From positions 1 through 38,792 of the forward strand of contig JAKSOA010000016.1 of NCBI GenBank assembly GCA_024405875.1: a DNA stretch of 38,792 nt, given 5' to 3'. Every line of letters begins with the position of its first letter. Positions within the stretch are counted from its first letter, which is position 1. The stretch comes from Paludibacteraceae bacterium (GTDB lineage: Bacteria; Bacteroidota; Bacteroidia; Bacteroidales; Paludibacteraceae). This document shows, piece after piece, positions 1-7,144 of this stretch. The notes beneath the pieces were generated by a model. The model ran no database searches, was not told the DNA's origin, and saw nothing but the letters and a program-made list of their open reading frames with translations. A program made the translations under genes and the position numbers.

Positions 1-116
1 ATTTTTGTGTAAAACTTTCCTAAATCATTTGGTAGTTTGCCTGTTAAAACAAATTCTTTCCCAATCATCAACTTGACTCCTTCGTGAGTATGTGTTGATA
101 TTTCTTCATCTGTCAT
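1..116 (-). pseudogene. HEPN-domain protein fragment (N-terminal half missing, runs off the window)
   Basis: Reading from the ATG at 116 towards position 1 gives 38 residues containing THEGVKLMIGKEFVLTG and then KLPNDLGKFY. This resembles the middle-to-C-terminal part of small HEPN proteins (the THxGV...FxxTGxxPxxxGR/K segment). Family members usually have about 50-60 residues before this point, with helix 1 and the substrate-contacting residues. Here the ATG directly overlaps the stop of the nucleotidyltransferase gene (ATGA), and the same frame is closed by a stop at 135-137, so that N-terminal part is absent. I infer an internal deletion that fused the end of the nucleotidyltransferase gene to the back half of its HEPN partner. 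The 3' end lies outside the window, so a functional truncated product cannot be excluded. Confidence 0.55.
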
Positions 117-421
117 AACAAAATACCGTCTTGCTTAACATTTTCTGAAAATGGTGTTACCATAGACTGCCATTGAATTTGTGGAATAATAAAAGGATGT
201 ATTGAAATTCCATTTTGCAGTTCTATGTCATATAATGGAGTGTAAATGATGTCCTCCATAGCAGTGGAAACAGTGTTCTCTTTAGTAAGTATTAACAAGT
301 CAATATCCGAGTCTTTCCTGGCATCTCCCCGTGCTTGAGAGCCGTATAGAATAACTTTAGCACTCGGTATAACCTTGTGTAGTGCATCAGCAATGGACGA
401 TATGATTTTTTTTTGTCTCAT
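113..421 (-). CDS. MNT-type nucleotidyltransferase domain protein
   Basis: This 102-residue protein has the minimal nucleotidyltransferase core: VILYGSQARGDARKDSDIDLLI at about residues 23-44, that is the GS(x)ARG loop followed by the DxD metal-binding pair. Small proteins of this type pair with HEPN proteins. In characterised MNT-HEPN modules the nucleotidyltransferase acts as antitoxin by AMPylating the HEPN RNase. The size is normal and the C-terminus (WQSMVTPFSENVKQDGILL) looks complete. The following gene overlaps by 4 nt and is a HEPN fragment, so the module is probably broken. A -7 box (TATATTTG) lies on the minus strand at 436-429, leaving a leader of only a few nucleotides. Confidence 0.85.
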   Translation of the reverse strand: MRQKKIISSIADALHKVIPSAKVILYGSQARGDARKDSDIDLLILTKENTVSTAMEDIIYTPLYDIELQNGISIHPFIIPQIQWQSMVTPFSENVKQDGILL

Positions 422-428
422 TTATGTG

Positions 429-459
429 CAAATATACATAAGCGAAAGCAAAAACCAAA
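429..459 (-). promoter_or_regulatory. Promoter of the nucleotidyltransferase gene
   Basis: On the minus strand a TATATTTG -7 box (436-429) lies 19 nt downstream of a TTTG -33 element (459-456), matching the Bacteroidota housekeeping promoter. The -7 box ends 7 nt before the start codon, so the mRNA is nearly leaderless. Confidence 0.6.
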
Positions 460-510
460 AAAATTGCAGATTTTTTTGAAAAAAATCACCACCAGCAGGC
501 TATGAACCAT

Positions 511-539
511 TTTGCGTTTTCTTTTTTTTTGTAACTTCG
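511..539 (+). promoter_or_regulatory. Promoter of the RsmI-like gene operon
   Basis: TTTG (511-514) and TAACTTCG (532-539, one mismatch to TAnnTTTG) are spaced by 17 nt. This argues that translation starts at ATG 548 rather than at the upstream in-frame ATG 512, which lies inside the promoter. Confidence 0.55.
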
Positions 540-547
540 CAGTGGAT

Positions 548-1249
548 ATGGCAACACTTTTTTTGATACCTAACACGTTGGGGGAGTGTGTTTTAAGAAA
601 TGTTCTCCCCGATGGCAACGCTGACGTTATACGCTCTCTGAGACATTTCATAGTGGAGGATGTTCGCACGGCGCGCCGTTTTCTTAAGTTGGTGGACAAG
701 GGGATTGACATAGATTCTCTTACCTTTTATGAGTTGAATCAGCACACTGATGCGGCAAGTGTGGCGTCAATGCTTGAGCCTATGGCAAGCGGTAATGATA
801 TGGGCGTTATTTCTGAGGCTGGTTGCCCCGCTGTGGCAGACCCTGGGGCAGATGTGGTGGCAATAGCGCAAAGGCGTGGGTATAGGGTGGTTCCGCTTGT
901 AGGTCCATCTTCCATATTGCTCTCTGTTATGGCATCGGGGTTTAACGGACAGAGTTTTGCATTTTTAGGCTATTTGCCAATAGATGCGGCGGAGCGTCAG
1001 AAAGCAGTAAAAAAGATGGAGACACGCATCTACGCAGAGTCTCAGACACAGATTTTCATAGAGACGCCGTACAGAAACAGTAAATTGGTGGAGCAACTGC
1101 TCATCTGGTGCCAGCCATCAACCAAACTCTGCATAGCCTACGGCATTACAACACCAAATGAGAACATACGCACCCGCACCATTGCGGAGTGGAAAAAACA
1201 ACTGCCGGTACTTGATAAGGTGCCGTGCATATACCTATTGTATAAATGA
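548..1249 (+). CDS. SAM-dependent methyltransferase, RsmI/tetrapyrrole methylase family
   Basis: The 233-residue product has the family hallmarks: a SEAGCPAVADPGADVV segment (SAM-binding loop) and VVPLVGPSSILLSVMASGFNGQ, followed by FLGYLP and IETPYRN. RsmI 2'-O-methylates C1402 of 16S rRNA. This protein belongs to the shorter Bacteroidota branch of the family, which lacks the usual N-terminal layout and C-terminal extension, so the exact substrate is inferred. I chose ATG 548 (MATLFLIPNTLGE) because the longer frame starts inside the promoter. The stop overlaps the ATG of the nuclease gene by 4 nt (ATGA), suggesting coupling; the rRNA methyltransferase at 2044 lies in the same transcription unit. 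Confidence 0.85.
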   Translation: MATLFLIPNTLGECVLRNVLPDGNADVIRSLRHFIVEDVRTARRFLKLVDKGIDIDSLTFYELNQHTDAASVASMLEPMASGNDMGVISEAGCPAVADPGADVVAIAQRRGYRVVPLVGPSSILLSVMASGFNGQSFAFLGYLPIDAAERQKAVKKMETRIYAESQTQIFIETPYRNSKLVEQLLIWCQPSTKLCIAYGITTPNENIRTRTIAEWKKQLPVLDKVPCIYLLYK

Positions 1250-2034
1250 GAATGAATGTACGTCATTTTGAGCGTAGCGAAAAATCTACTAATGTCCGCG
1301 TCATCTTATTGACACAGACGCTCATCTTTCTCCTTTCTCCTTTTTCCTTTCTCCTTTCCTCTGCGCAGCAGGTCTCTCTCCCTGCAAAGATAAAGGGTAG
1401 GACAGAGCAGATTATAAAGCACACCGGCTATACTGTGAGTTATAATGAGGATTGGAAGATTCCTAACTGGGTGGCGTATGAACTTACCGCCTCTGAGGTG
1501 GGTGGAGATGAGCCTCGCTCAAACAAGTTTGTCCCTGACCCCGATGTCTGGGGTGAGACCGCCAACGTCTTTGACTATAAGGGTAAGGGCTATGACCGTG
1601 GTCATATGGCTCCTGCCGCTGATATGAAGTGGAGCAAAAAGGCTATGAAGGAGAGTTTCTATTTTTCCAACATCTGCCCTCAGAATCATAATCTTAATGC
1701 AGGAGACTGGCGCATTCTGGAGGAGAAGGCTCGTGATTGGGCGGTGAAATACGGCTCTGTATATATAGTGTGCGGTCCTGTGGTGGCGAATGAGAACAGA
1801 ACCATTGGTGAGGGGGTGGTGGTGCCGTCCGGGTTCTTCAAGGTGGTTCTGCGCCGTCTGCCATCGGGGAAGTTCACGACTCTTGGCTTCTACTACTCAA
1901 ACAAATCAGGGCACAAGCCTTTAGAAAGTTATATTTACACAGTTGATGAGATTGAGACCATTTCTGAGATAGACCTTTTACCTTCAGTCCCCGATAAGGC
2001 TAAGGAGCAGGTTAATTTGCAGGAGTGGAAGTAA
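1246..2034 (+). CDS. Secreted DNA/RNA non-specific endonuclease (NUC family)
   Basis: The protein carries the beta-beta-alpha metal nuclease signature DRGHMAPAADM (around residues 118-128), with the catalytic His in DRGH and the metal-ligand Asn in the NICPQNHNLN stretch. Such enzymes cut DNA and RNA without sequence preference, usually outside the cytoplasm. A hydrophobic leader ([17 protein letters not shown]) fits a signal peptide cleaved near SSA-QQ. The first 40 residues are odd: HFERSEKS is the translation of a dispersed palindromic repeat (1261-1287), and the hydrophobic core is the translation of CTCCTTT heptamer repeats (1330-1357). The start is uncertain: ATG 1246 or 1252, or a later TTG near 1308, are all possible. 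The next gene follows after 9 nt. Confidence 0.85.
   Translation: MRMNVRHFERSEKSTNVRVILLTQTLIFLLSPFSFLLSSAQQVSLPAKIKGRTEQIIKHTGYTVSYNEDWKIPNWVAYELTASEVGGDEPRSNKFVPDPDVWGETANVFDYKGKGYDRGHMAPAADMKWSKKAMKESFYFSNICPQNHNLNAGDWRILEEKARDWAVKYGSVYIVCGPVVANENRTIGEGVVVPSGFFKVVLRRLPSGKFTTLGFYYSNKSGHKPLESYIYTVDEIETISEIDLLPSVPDKAKEQVNLQEWK
1261..1287 (+). repeat. Dispersed GA-core palindromic repeat, copy 1
   Basis: The order is CGTC, stem ATTTT, GA, GC, loop GTA, GC, GA, stem AAAAT, CT. The arms pair as ATTTT/AAAAT and GC/GC around tandem G.A and A.G mismatches. The copy lies inside the N-terminal codons of the nuclease gene. It shares the tail TAATGTCC with copy 2. Confidence 0.75.
1330..1357 (+). repeat. 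CTCCTTT heptamer array inside the nuclease signal peptide
   Basis: Three CTCCTTT units and one TTCCTTT unit stand in tandem and are translated as part of the hydrophobic signal sequence. The unit length is not a multiple of three, so gain or loss of one unit would shift the frame. The same heptamer recurs at 26823-26850, 32755-32768 and 34141-34154. Confidence 0.7.
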
Positions 2035-2043
2035 CGCAGTATT

Positions 2044-3324
2044 ATGCCTATCCCTAATGATTTCATATTGCAGATGCAGCAGATTCTGGGTGATGAGTAC
2101 CCGGAGTTTGAGGGGGCTTTGCGGTTGCCTGCAACTACCTCTGTGCGTGTGAATGGTAAGGTTGAAGCCTCAAAATTGGATATACTGAAAGACGCTGAAC
2201 TTGTACCATATTGTGAGACAGGTTACATGCTGCCCCAGAGACCCGATTTTACGCTTGACCCGATGCTTCACGCTGGCGCGTACTATGTGCAGGAGGCGTC
2301 AAGTATGTATTTGGAGCATATTATTAGTAAATATGTGAGCGGAAAAGTATACGCTCTTGACCTCTGTGCCGCACCTGGTGGCAAGTCAACACATTTGGCA
2401 CAGTTGCTTACCCCTGATTCTCTGCTTGTATGCAATGAGATAATGCCCCAAAGGGCGAATGTTTTGAATGAAAACCTCACAAAATGGGGTAATGTAAACA
2501 CAATAGTCACCAATAATAAACCGTCAGATTTTGGCAAGGCAGGCTCAATGTTTGACCTTCTTGTTACTGACGTGCCTTGTTCTGGTGAGGGAATGTTCCG
2601 CAAAGAGCCTAAGGCAGTTGAGGATTGGAGCCTGAAAGCGGTGCAGATGTGTGCGGAGCGTCAGCGCTCAATTCTTGAAGATGTCTGGGACGCACTAAAA
2701 GAGGGTGGCTTGCTCATATACAGCACCTGCACTTTCAACCGCTCAGAAGATGAGGATAATGTGGAGTGGATAGCCTCAAATCTTGGTGCGGAGATACTTG
2801 AACAAAAGCATTTTTATTTCCATAACACAGTGGGTGAGGGGTTCTATATAGCGGCATTAAGAAAGACATCGGGTAGTGGCAGGGGCGTAAAAATAAAGCC
2901 TGGCAGGTTTGAAAAAGCCCCTGCTGTTTCAGCATATATTAGAAATGCGGATAAATTCAGATTTATAAAGGTTGGAGACGGTATTTCCGCAGTCCCCTCT
3001 GCCGATGCTGATGTTTACGCCTGGTTCGCAGCCAATTTCCGCACCTTGAAATGTGGCACAGAGGTATGTACATTCAAGGGTAGGGATGAGATTCCGGCAC
3101 ACGCACTCGCCCTCTCAAAGGCTATTGACACTGCCGCCGTTCAGTCTTGCAGTGTTGATTCGGAGCAGGCGCTCATATATCTACGCCGTGAGTCAATAAC
3201 ACTCCCTAACGCTCCCAAAGGCTATGTGCTCATATTATACAAAGGCGTGCCGCTTGGGTGGGTCAAGAATCTTGGCAACCGCGCAAATAATCTATATCCA
3301 GAGTATTGGCGGATACGCAAATAA
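2044..3324 (+). CDS. RsmF-like rRNA (cytosine-C5-)-methyltransferase, NOL1/NOP2/Sun family
   Basis: The 426-residue protein has all core motifs: DLCAAPGGKSTHLAQLL (SAM-binding motif I), DVPCSGEGMFRK (motif IV with the PC cysteine) and YSTCTFN (motif VI with the catalytic TC cysteine). An acidic SEDEDNVEWI stretch follows. The C-terminal ~130 residues match the extra domain of RsmF/YebU-type enzymes, which methylate C1407 of 16S rRNA. The target is inferred from this architecture. It is the last gene of the 548-3324 operon and is followed by a new promoter. Confidence 0.88.
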   Translation: MPIPNDFILQMQQILGDEYPEFEGALRLPATTSVRVNGKVEASKLDILKDAELVPYCETGYMLPQRPDFTLDPMLHAGAYYVQEASSMYLEHIISKYVSGKVYALDLCAAPGGKSTHLAQLLTPDSLLVCNEIMPQRANVLNENLTKWGNVNTIVTNNKPSDFGKAGSMFDLLVTDVPCSGEGMFRKEPKAVEDWSLKAVQMCAERQRSILEDVWDALKEGGLLIYSTCTFNRSEDEDNVEWIASNLGAEILEQKHFYFHNTVGEGFYIAALRKTSGSGRGVKIKPGRFEKAPAVSAYIRNADKFRFIKVGDGISAVPSADADVYAWFAANFRTLKCGTEVCTFKGRDEIPAHALALSKAIDTAAVQSCSVDSEQALIYLRRESITLPNAPKGYVLILYKGVPLGWVKNLGNRANNLYPEYWRIRK

Positions 3325-3334
3325 AAAAAATTGT

Positions 3335-3342
3335 TAACTTTG
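3335..3342 (+). promoter_or_regulatory. -7 box of the outer-membrane barrel gene
   Basis: TAACTTTG lies 20 nt before ATG 3362 in the short gap after the methyltransferase stop. No clear -33 element was assigned. Confidence 0.6.
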
Positions 3343-3361
3343 CACATCAAAAATTCGGCTT

Positions 3362-4219
3362 ATGAATAAAAGAATACTTCTTATACTTGCCACGATGATG
3401 ATTGTGGCATCGGGGTTTGCAAAAAACAGATCAGGCAATGATGAGAATTCCGGTTCAAAATTCGGTGTTGAGGCGGGTTATAATCATAAATGGTTGTACC
3501 CTAGCACATCTGTGCTGATATCATATATGGGCAAGACAGGTGAGGCGTCAGATAAGTGCACATTTAACCTTGACGGATTCTACATAGGGCCCTCATATAC
3601 CTATTTCCTCAATTCGGTTAACGGACTGTTTGTCAACGGGTCAATACTTTACCAGTACGGCAGATGCGGTGACATTAGTAAAGATAAGTTGAGCGCGCTG
3701 ACGTTTGACTTGCTTTGGGGGCTTGATTATACTGAAATTCCACAGCAACTTAAAGAGTTCTACAATTGTGATAAATACACATACACAGCACACAGCCTTG
3801 AGATACCTATTCGTATTGGTTACAAATTTGATATAAAAGATGGCATAGGGATACAGGTTTTCGCAGGTCCTGTCTTTGATTTCGCACTTGACTGGAAAAT
3901 AACGGGAACAAAAGGAGAGGTTACTTATGACCTCAACCAACTTAACGGAAAATTGTATACAAAGAATGGAAATAATTCCGCCACATATTCTGATAATGCA
4001 AGAGATAGGGCGGTATATAACTCATTTGACGTTGCCTTGGGGTGCGGTGTGGGTTTTACGTATAATTGGTTCTATTTTAACCTCTCTTGTGACTGGGGTC
4101 TTACAAATATATGTAAGGTGGCGTCGTCCGCTGGCAAGATTGATGATAAGGGTATGTTCTCTTATGTAAACAAGGCCAGCCAGACTAATTTGAAATTAGG
4201 TGTCGGGGCTAGATTTTAA
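3362..4219 (+). CDS. Predicted outer-membrane beta-barrel protein
   Basis: The 285-residue protein starts with a clear signal peptide (MNKRILLILATMMIVASGFA). The remainder shows alternating polar/hydrophobic strands, many Tyr/Phe/Gly residues (VEAGYNHKWLY, GFYIGPSYTYFL, LGVGARF) and a terminal Phe, as usual for barrels inserted by BAM. It resembles the general porin/OmpA-barrel families of Bacteroidota, but I cannot name a specific subfamily or substrate. A segment around residues 180-220, rich in Asn, Asp and Lys, would be an extracellular loop. It is monocistronic, with its own promoter, and ends 3 nt from the convergent metallo-hydrolase gene with no visible terminator. Confidence 0.7.
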   Translation: MNKRILLILATMMIVASGFAKNRSGNDENSGSKFGVEAGYNHKWLYPSTSVLISYMGKTGEASDKCTFNLDGFYIGPSYTYFLNSVNGLFVNGSILYQYGRCGDISKDKLSALTFDLLWGLDYTEIPQQLKEFYNCDKYTYTAHSLEIPIRIGYKFDIKDGIGIQVFAGPVFDFALDWKITGTKGEVTYDLNQLNGKLYTKNGNNSATYSDNARDRAVYNSFDVALGCGVGFTYNWFYFNLSCDWGLTNICKVASSAGKIDDKGMFSYVNKASQTNLKLGVGARF

Positions 4220-4222
4220 GAA

Positions 4223-4975
4223 TTATATTTCTATTTCAAGGTCATCATAAGCAAGCGTCATATCCTCTGGGAGTGACGCTTGTACTGTTTCATACAGACC
4301 TATCTGGTGGCTGCAATGGGTGAACCATGTGTGCGTGGAACCAACTTTGCGGGCAAAATCAATCGCCTGTTCAAGTGAGAAATGTGAGAAGTGCGGTATC
4401 TGGCGCAGGGCGTCCACGACAAGGTATCTGACTCCCGCTATCTTATGCAACTCATCATCAGATATGGCGCTTATGTCTGTCATATAGGCAAAGTCACCGA
4501 TGCGGAACCCCAATATAGGTAACTCTGCGTGCTTGCAATAGACTGGTGTAATCTCCACATCTTTTACTTTAAACGGAGCGTACGGCGGCTCCACTGCGTG
4601 AAGGTTTATCTGCGGAATGCCAGGGTAGTTCTTGCCGTTGAAGCAGTATGGCATATTGCTTTTTATTACTCCGCAAACCCTCTCAAGCGCGAATACGTCA
4701 ACGCCTTTGTACGGACGTAAGTCATCCATTCCTCCCACGTGGTCATAATGCTCGTGCGTTATTAGAACGGCATCAATGTGGTCTGTATAGTGTTTCAGTA
4801 TCTGCTGCCGGAAGTCAGGACCGCAGTCTATCAGTATGTTACAATCCCCCGTCTGAACCATAACACTTGAGCGCAGACGGGTGTCACGCGGGTCTTTGCT
4901 TGTGCATACCTCACAGCCGCACCCGATATAAGGTACTCCAGTTGATGTCCCCGTTCCTAAAAAAGTAACTTTCAT
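4223..4975 (-). CDS. MBL-fold metallo-hydrolase, PhnP-like
   Basis: The 250-residue protein begins with MKVTFLGTGTSTGVP. It carries CGCEVC (a structural zinc site as in PhnP), the metallo-beta-lactamase motif THEHYDHVGG, a DALRQ segment with metal-bridging Asp and FTHCSH near the end. PhnP is a phosphoribosyl cyclic phosphodiesterase, and the wider family includes tRNase Z-like enzymes and PqqB-type proteins. No phn genes are nearby, so the substrate is open. Divergent from rplU. The -7 box ends 4 nt before the ATG, so the mRNA is probably leaderless. Confidence 0.8.
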   Translation of the reverse strand: MKVTFLGTGTSTGVPYIGCGCEVCTSKDPRDTRLRSSVMVQTGDCNILIDCGPDFRQQILKHYTDHIDAVLITHEHYDHVGGMDDLRPYKGVDVFALERVCGVIKSNMPYCFNGKNYPGIPQINLHAVEPPYAPFKVKDVEITPVYCKHAELPILGFRIGDFAYMTDISAISDDELHKIAGVRYLVVDALRQIPHFSHFSLEQAIDFARKVGSTHTWFTHCSHQIGLYETVQASLPEDMTLAYDDLEIEI

Positions 4976-4979
4976 AGTG

Positions 4980-4987
4980 CAAAATTA
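4980..4987 (-). promoter_or_regulatory. -7 box of the PhnP-like gene
   Basis: TAATTTTG on the minus strand ends only 4 nt before the start codon at 4975, which implies a leaderless or nearly leaderless transcript. Confidence 0.55.
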
Positions 4988-4995
4988 AAATTTTT

Positions 4996-5027
4996 TTTGT
5001 TTTTGCTCAAAACTTTCACTATCTTTG
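4996..5027 (+). promoter_or_regulatory. Promoter of rplU-rpmA
   Basis: TTTG (4996-4999) and TATCTTTG (5020-5027) are separated by 20 nt, a textbook Bacteroidota promoter. Transcription starting just downstream would give a leader of about 80 nt that contains the structured element at 5046-5093. Confidence 0.7.
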
Positions 5028-5045
5028 CAGTCCAAAATTTCCAAC

Positions 5046-5093
5046 AGGTATATAAAGAAGTCCCGCGTTGGGGCTCACCTCAGGAAGGTACCT
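5046..5093 (+). promoter_or_regulatory. Structured 5' leader of rplU (candidate ribosomal-protein leader)
   Basis: The leader can fold as a three-way junction. The outer stem is AGGTA (5046-5050) with TACCT (5089-5093). Hairpin 1 is AGTCCC (5059-5064) with GGGGCT (5070-5075) and loop GCGTT. Hairpin 2 is ACCT (5077-5080) with AGGT (5086-5089) and loop CAGGA. T5089 is claimed by both the outer stem and hairpin 2, so the outer stem may be 4 bp. The location between promoter and rplU suggests autoregulation by L21, by analogy with other ribosomal-protein leaders. The regulation is inferred. Confidence 0.5.
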
Positions 5094-5112
5094 ATAAAAA
5101 CATTTTTATATT

Positions 5113-5424
5113 ATGTACGCTATTGTTGAAATTGCAGGACAGCAGTTTAAGGTTGAGAAAGACCAGACACTGTTTGTTCATCGTTTGAACGAGGAACGTG
5201 GCGCAAAGGTTGAATTTGAGAAAGTTCTCCTTATTGACGCTGACGGTAAAGTAAATGTAGGCACTCCTACAGTTGAGGGCGCTAAGGTTGTAGCCGAGGT
5301 TGTCTCTCACGTTAAGGGTGACAAAGTGATTGTGTTCAAGAAACGTCGCCGTAAAGGTTACAGAGTAAAGAACGGTCACCGTCAATGCTTTACAGAGATT
5401 GTAATTAAAGATGTTGTAGCTTAA
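5113..5424 (+). CDS. rplU: Ribosomal protein bL21
   Basis: The 103-residue protein matches bL21 over its full length: [18 protein letters not shown] at the start, then the basic [16 protein letters not shown] segment and ITEIVI-type end (FTEIVIKDV). bL21 binds 23S rRNA in the large subunit. rpmA follows after 20 nt and serS lies behind a terminator, the usual order in Bacteroidota. Expression is probably governed by the structured leader upstream. Confidence 0.97.
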   Translation: MYAIVEIAGQQFKVEKDQTLFVHRLNEERGAKVEFEKVLLIDADGKVNVGTPTVEGAKVVAEVVSHVKGDKVIVFKKRRRKGYRVKNGHRQCFTEIVIKDVVA

Positions 5425-5444
5425 AGTAAAGAAAGGGTAAAGAA

Positions 5445-5702
5445 ATGGCACACAAAAAAGGACAAGGTAGTTCACAGAACGGTCGTGAGTCAGAGAGCAA
5501 ACGACTTGGTGTTAAAATCTTTGGCGGTCAATTTGCTAAAGCAGGCAACATTCTAGTACGTCAACGCGGTACAGTTCATCACCCAGGTGAGAACGTTGGT
5601 ATGGGCAAAGACCACACACTCTTCGCTCTTATTGACGGAACTGTAATCTTCCGTAAAAAGAAGGATGACCGCTCATACGTATCGGTTCAAGCACAAGCGT
5701 AA
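5445..5702 (+). CDS. rpmA: Ribosomal protein bL27
   Basis: The 85-residue protein starts [20 protein letters not shown] and contains [17 protein letters not shown] and [16 protein letters not shown], diagnostic of bL27. The N-terminal tail of bL27 reaches the peptidyl-transferase centre. The start lacks the cleaved N-terminal extension seen in Firmicutes. Co-transcribed with rplU; an intrinsic terminator follows at 5759-5788. Confidence 0.97.
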   Translation: MAHKKGQGSSQNGRESESKRLGVKIFGGQFAKAGNILVRQRGTVHHPGENVGMGKDHTLFALIDGTVIFRKKKDDRSYVSVQAQA

Positions 5703-5708
5703 GACATT

Positions 5709-5736
5709 CGTCATCCTGAGCGTAAGCGAAGGATCT
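5709..5736 (+). repeat. Dispersed GA-core palindromic repeat, copy 2
   Basis: The order is CGTC, ATCCT, GA, GC, loop GTAA, GC, GA, AGGAT, CT. It is flanked by a further perfect inverted pair, GACATT (5703-5708) and AATGTC (5740-5745). It lies between the rpmA stop and the terminator, so it is part of the mRNA. Confidence 0.75.
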
Positions 5737-5758
5737 CATAATGTCCAAGCAATTCATC

Positions 5759-5788
5759 AAAGGGAGTTCAGAAATGAATTCCCTTTTT
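5759..5788 (+). terminator. Intrinsic terminator after rpmA
   Basis: AAAGGGAGTTC (5759-5769) pairs with GAATTCCCTTT (5776-5786) with one G.T wobble, loop AGAAAT, followed by more T residues. Confidence 0.8.
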
Positions 5789-5842
5789 CAATTAACAATT
5801 AACTATTCTTTTTTCTTTTTTAACTTTTCACTATTTATTTAT

Positions 5843-5850
5843 TACCTTTG
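5843..5850 (+). promoter_or_regulatory. -7 box of serS
   Basis: TACCTTTG lies 19 nt before the chosen serS start at 5870. The longer open frame from 5741 would begin upstream of the rpmA terminator, so it is not the real start. Confidence 0.6.
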
Positions 5851-5869
5851 CGCTCTAAAGATTAGAACT

Positions 5870-7144
5870 ATGCTTACATTAAAGTACATTACAGAGAATT
5901 TTGATGATGCCGTAGCACGTTTGAACAAAAAACACTTTGACGGCAGAGAGATTTTAAGCAAGGTTGTTGAACTTGACAGTGACCGTAAGGCTACCCAGAC
6001 AAGGCTTGACGGAATTCTTAACCAAATAAAAGTACAGTCGGGCAAGGTGGGGGAGATGATGAAGAAGGGTATGCAGGCTGAGGCTGTTAAGATACGTGAG
6101 GAAGTTGCCGCACTTAAGGCTCAGACCGCTGAACTTGACAAGCGTATGAGCAGTGATATTGAGCAGATTACAAATCTGCTTCTCACCGTTCCTAATATTC
6201 CAAATGACACAGTGCCAGAGGGTTATGGAGCGGAAGATAACAAGGTTGAGAGAATGGGCGGCGTTGTCCCCGAACTTGGAGCGGACGCTCTGCCACATTG
6301 GGAACTTGCAAAAAAATATGACCTCATAGATTTTGATTTGGGCGTTAAGATAACAGGTGCAGGATTCCCTGTATATAAAGGGTGGGGTGCCAGACTTCAA
6401 CGCGCACTTATAAATTTCTTCCTTGATGAGGCTCGTGCCGCTGGCTACACTGAGATTATGCCACCAACAGTAGTTAATGAGGCATCGGGGTATGGAACAG
6501 GTCAATTACCTGACAAAGAGGGGCAGATGTACCACTGCGGTCTTGACAACCTCTATCTTATTCCTACCGCTGAGGTTCCTGTTACTAATATCTACCGCGA
6601 TGTTATTCTTAATGAGAAAGAACTTCCTATTAAGAATTGCGCATATACACAGTGTTTCCGTCGTGAGGCTGGCAGTTATGGCAAAGATGTGCGCGGACTT
6701 AACCGTCTGCACGAGTTCTCAAAAATTGAGATTGTACGCATAGATACTCCTGAGCACTCTTATCAGAGCCTCGATGAGATGATTGCCCACGTTGAGAACC
6801 TTGTCACAAAACTTGAACTGCCATATAGGATTTTGAGGCTTTGCGGTGGCGATATGTCATTCACCTCTTCCATTACATTTGACTTTGAGGTATTCTCCGC
6901 CGCACAGAAGCGTTGGCTTGAGGTTAGTTCCGTCTCTAACTTTGAGAGTTATCAGGCTAACCGCCTTAAATGCCGTTACCGTACTGCCGATAAGAAGACA
7001 CAACTCTGCCACACACTTAATGGTAGCGCACTTGCCCTGCCTCGTATTGTAGCCGCTCTGCTTGAGAACAATCAGACCCCGGAGGGTATCCGCATTCCTA
7101 AGGCGTTGCAACCGTATATGGGCACGGAGTTAATTAGCAATTAG
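5870..7144 (+). CDS. serS: Seryl-tRNA synthetase
   Basis: This 424-residue class II synthetase has an N-terminal coiled-coil arm (about residues 30-100, heptad-rich with many Lys/Glu) that contacts the long variable arm of tRNA-Ser. The core carries IPTAEVPVTN, motif 2 (FRREAGSYGKDVRGLNRLHEF) and motif 3 (LNGSALALPRIVAALLE). It charges tRNA-Ser, and Sec tRNA where present. The start at 5870 (MLTLKYITENFDDA) fits the family and the promoter. The last codons and the TAG stop lie inside an AT-rich dispersed repeat, so the C-terminal LISN may be repeat-derived. Confidence 0.96.
   Translation: MLTLKYITENFDDAVARLNKKHFDGREILSKVVELDSDRKATQTRLDGILNQIKVQSGKVGEMMKKGMQAEAVKIREEVAALKAQTAELDKRMSSDIEQITNLLLTVPNIPNDTVPEGYGAEDNKVERMGGVVPELGADALPHWELAKKYDLIDFDLGVKITGAGFPVYKGWGARLQRALINFFLDEARAAGYTEIMPPTVVNEASGYGTGQLPDKEGQMYHCGLDNLYLIPTAEVPVTNIYRDVILNEKELPIKNCAYTQCFRREAGSYGKDVRGLNRLHEFSKIEIVRIDTPEHSYQSLDEMIAHVENLVTKLELPYRILRLCGGDMSFTSSITFDFEVFSAAQKRWLEVSSVSNFESYQANRLKCRYRTADKKTQLCHTLNGSALALPRIVAALLENNQTPEGIRIPKALQPYMGTELISN

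Noticed and set aside
512-547. In-frame upstream ATG extending the RsmI-like protein by 12 residues
   Set aside because: It lies inside the TTTG/TAACTTCG promoter, so transcription would start downstream of it. MATLFLIPNTLGE fits the family start.
418-711. 97-residue minus-strand open frame overlapping the start of the RsmI-like gene
   Set aside because: Low-complexity Lys-rich C-terminus, overlaps two promoters and a conserved gene.
2396-2410. TGGCACAGTTGC inside the RsmF-like gene as a sigma-54 site
   Set aside because: The spacer is 2 nt instead of 5 and it lies in coding sequence without a gene start nearby.
5741-5869. 43-residue N-terminal extension of seryl-tRNA synthetase
   Set aside because: The extension reads through the rpmA terminator hairpin and the serS promoter, and MLTLKYI is the conserved start.
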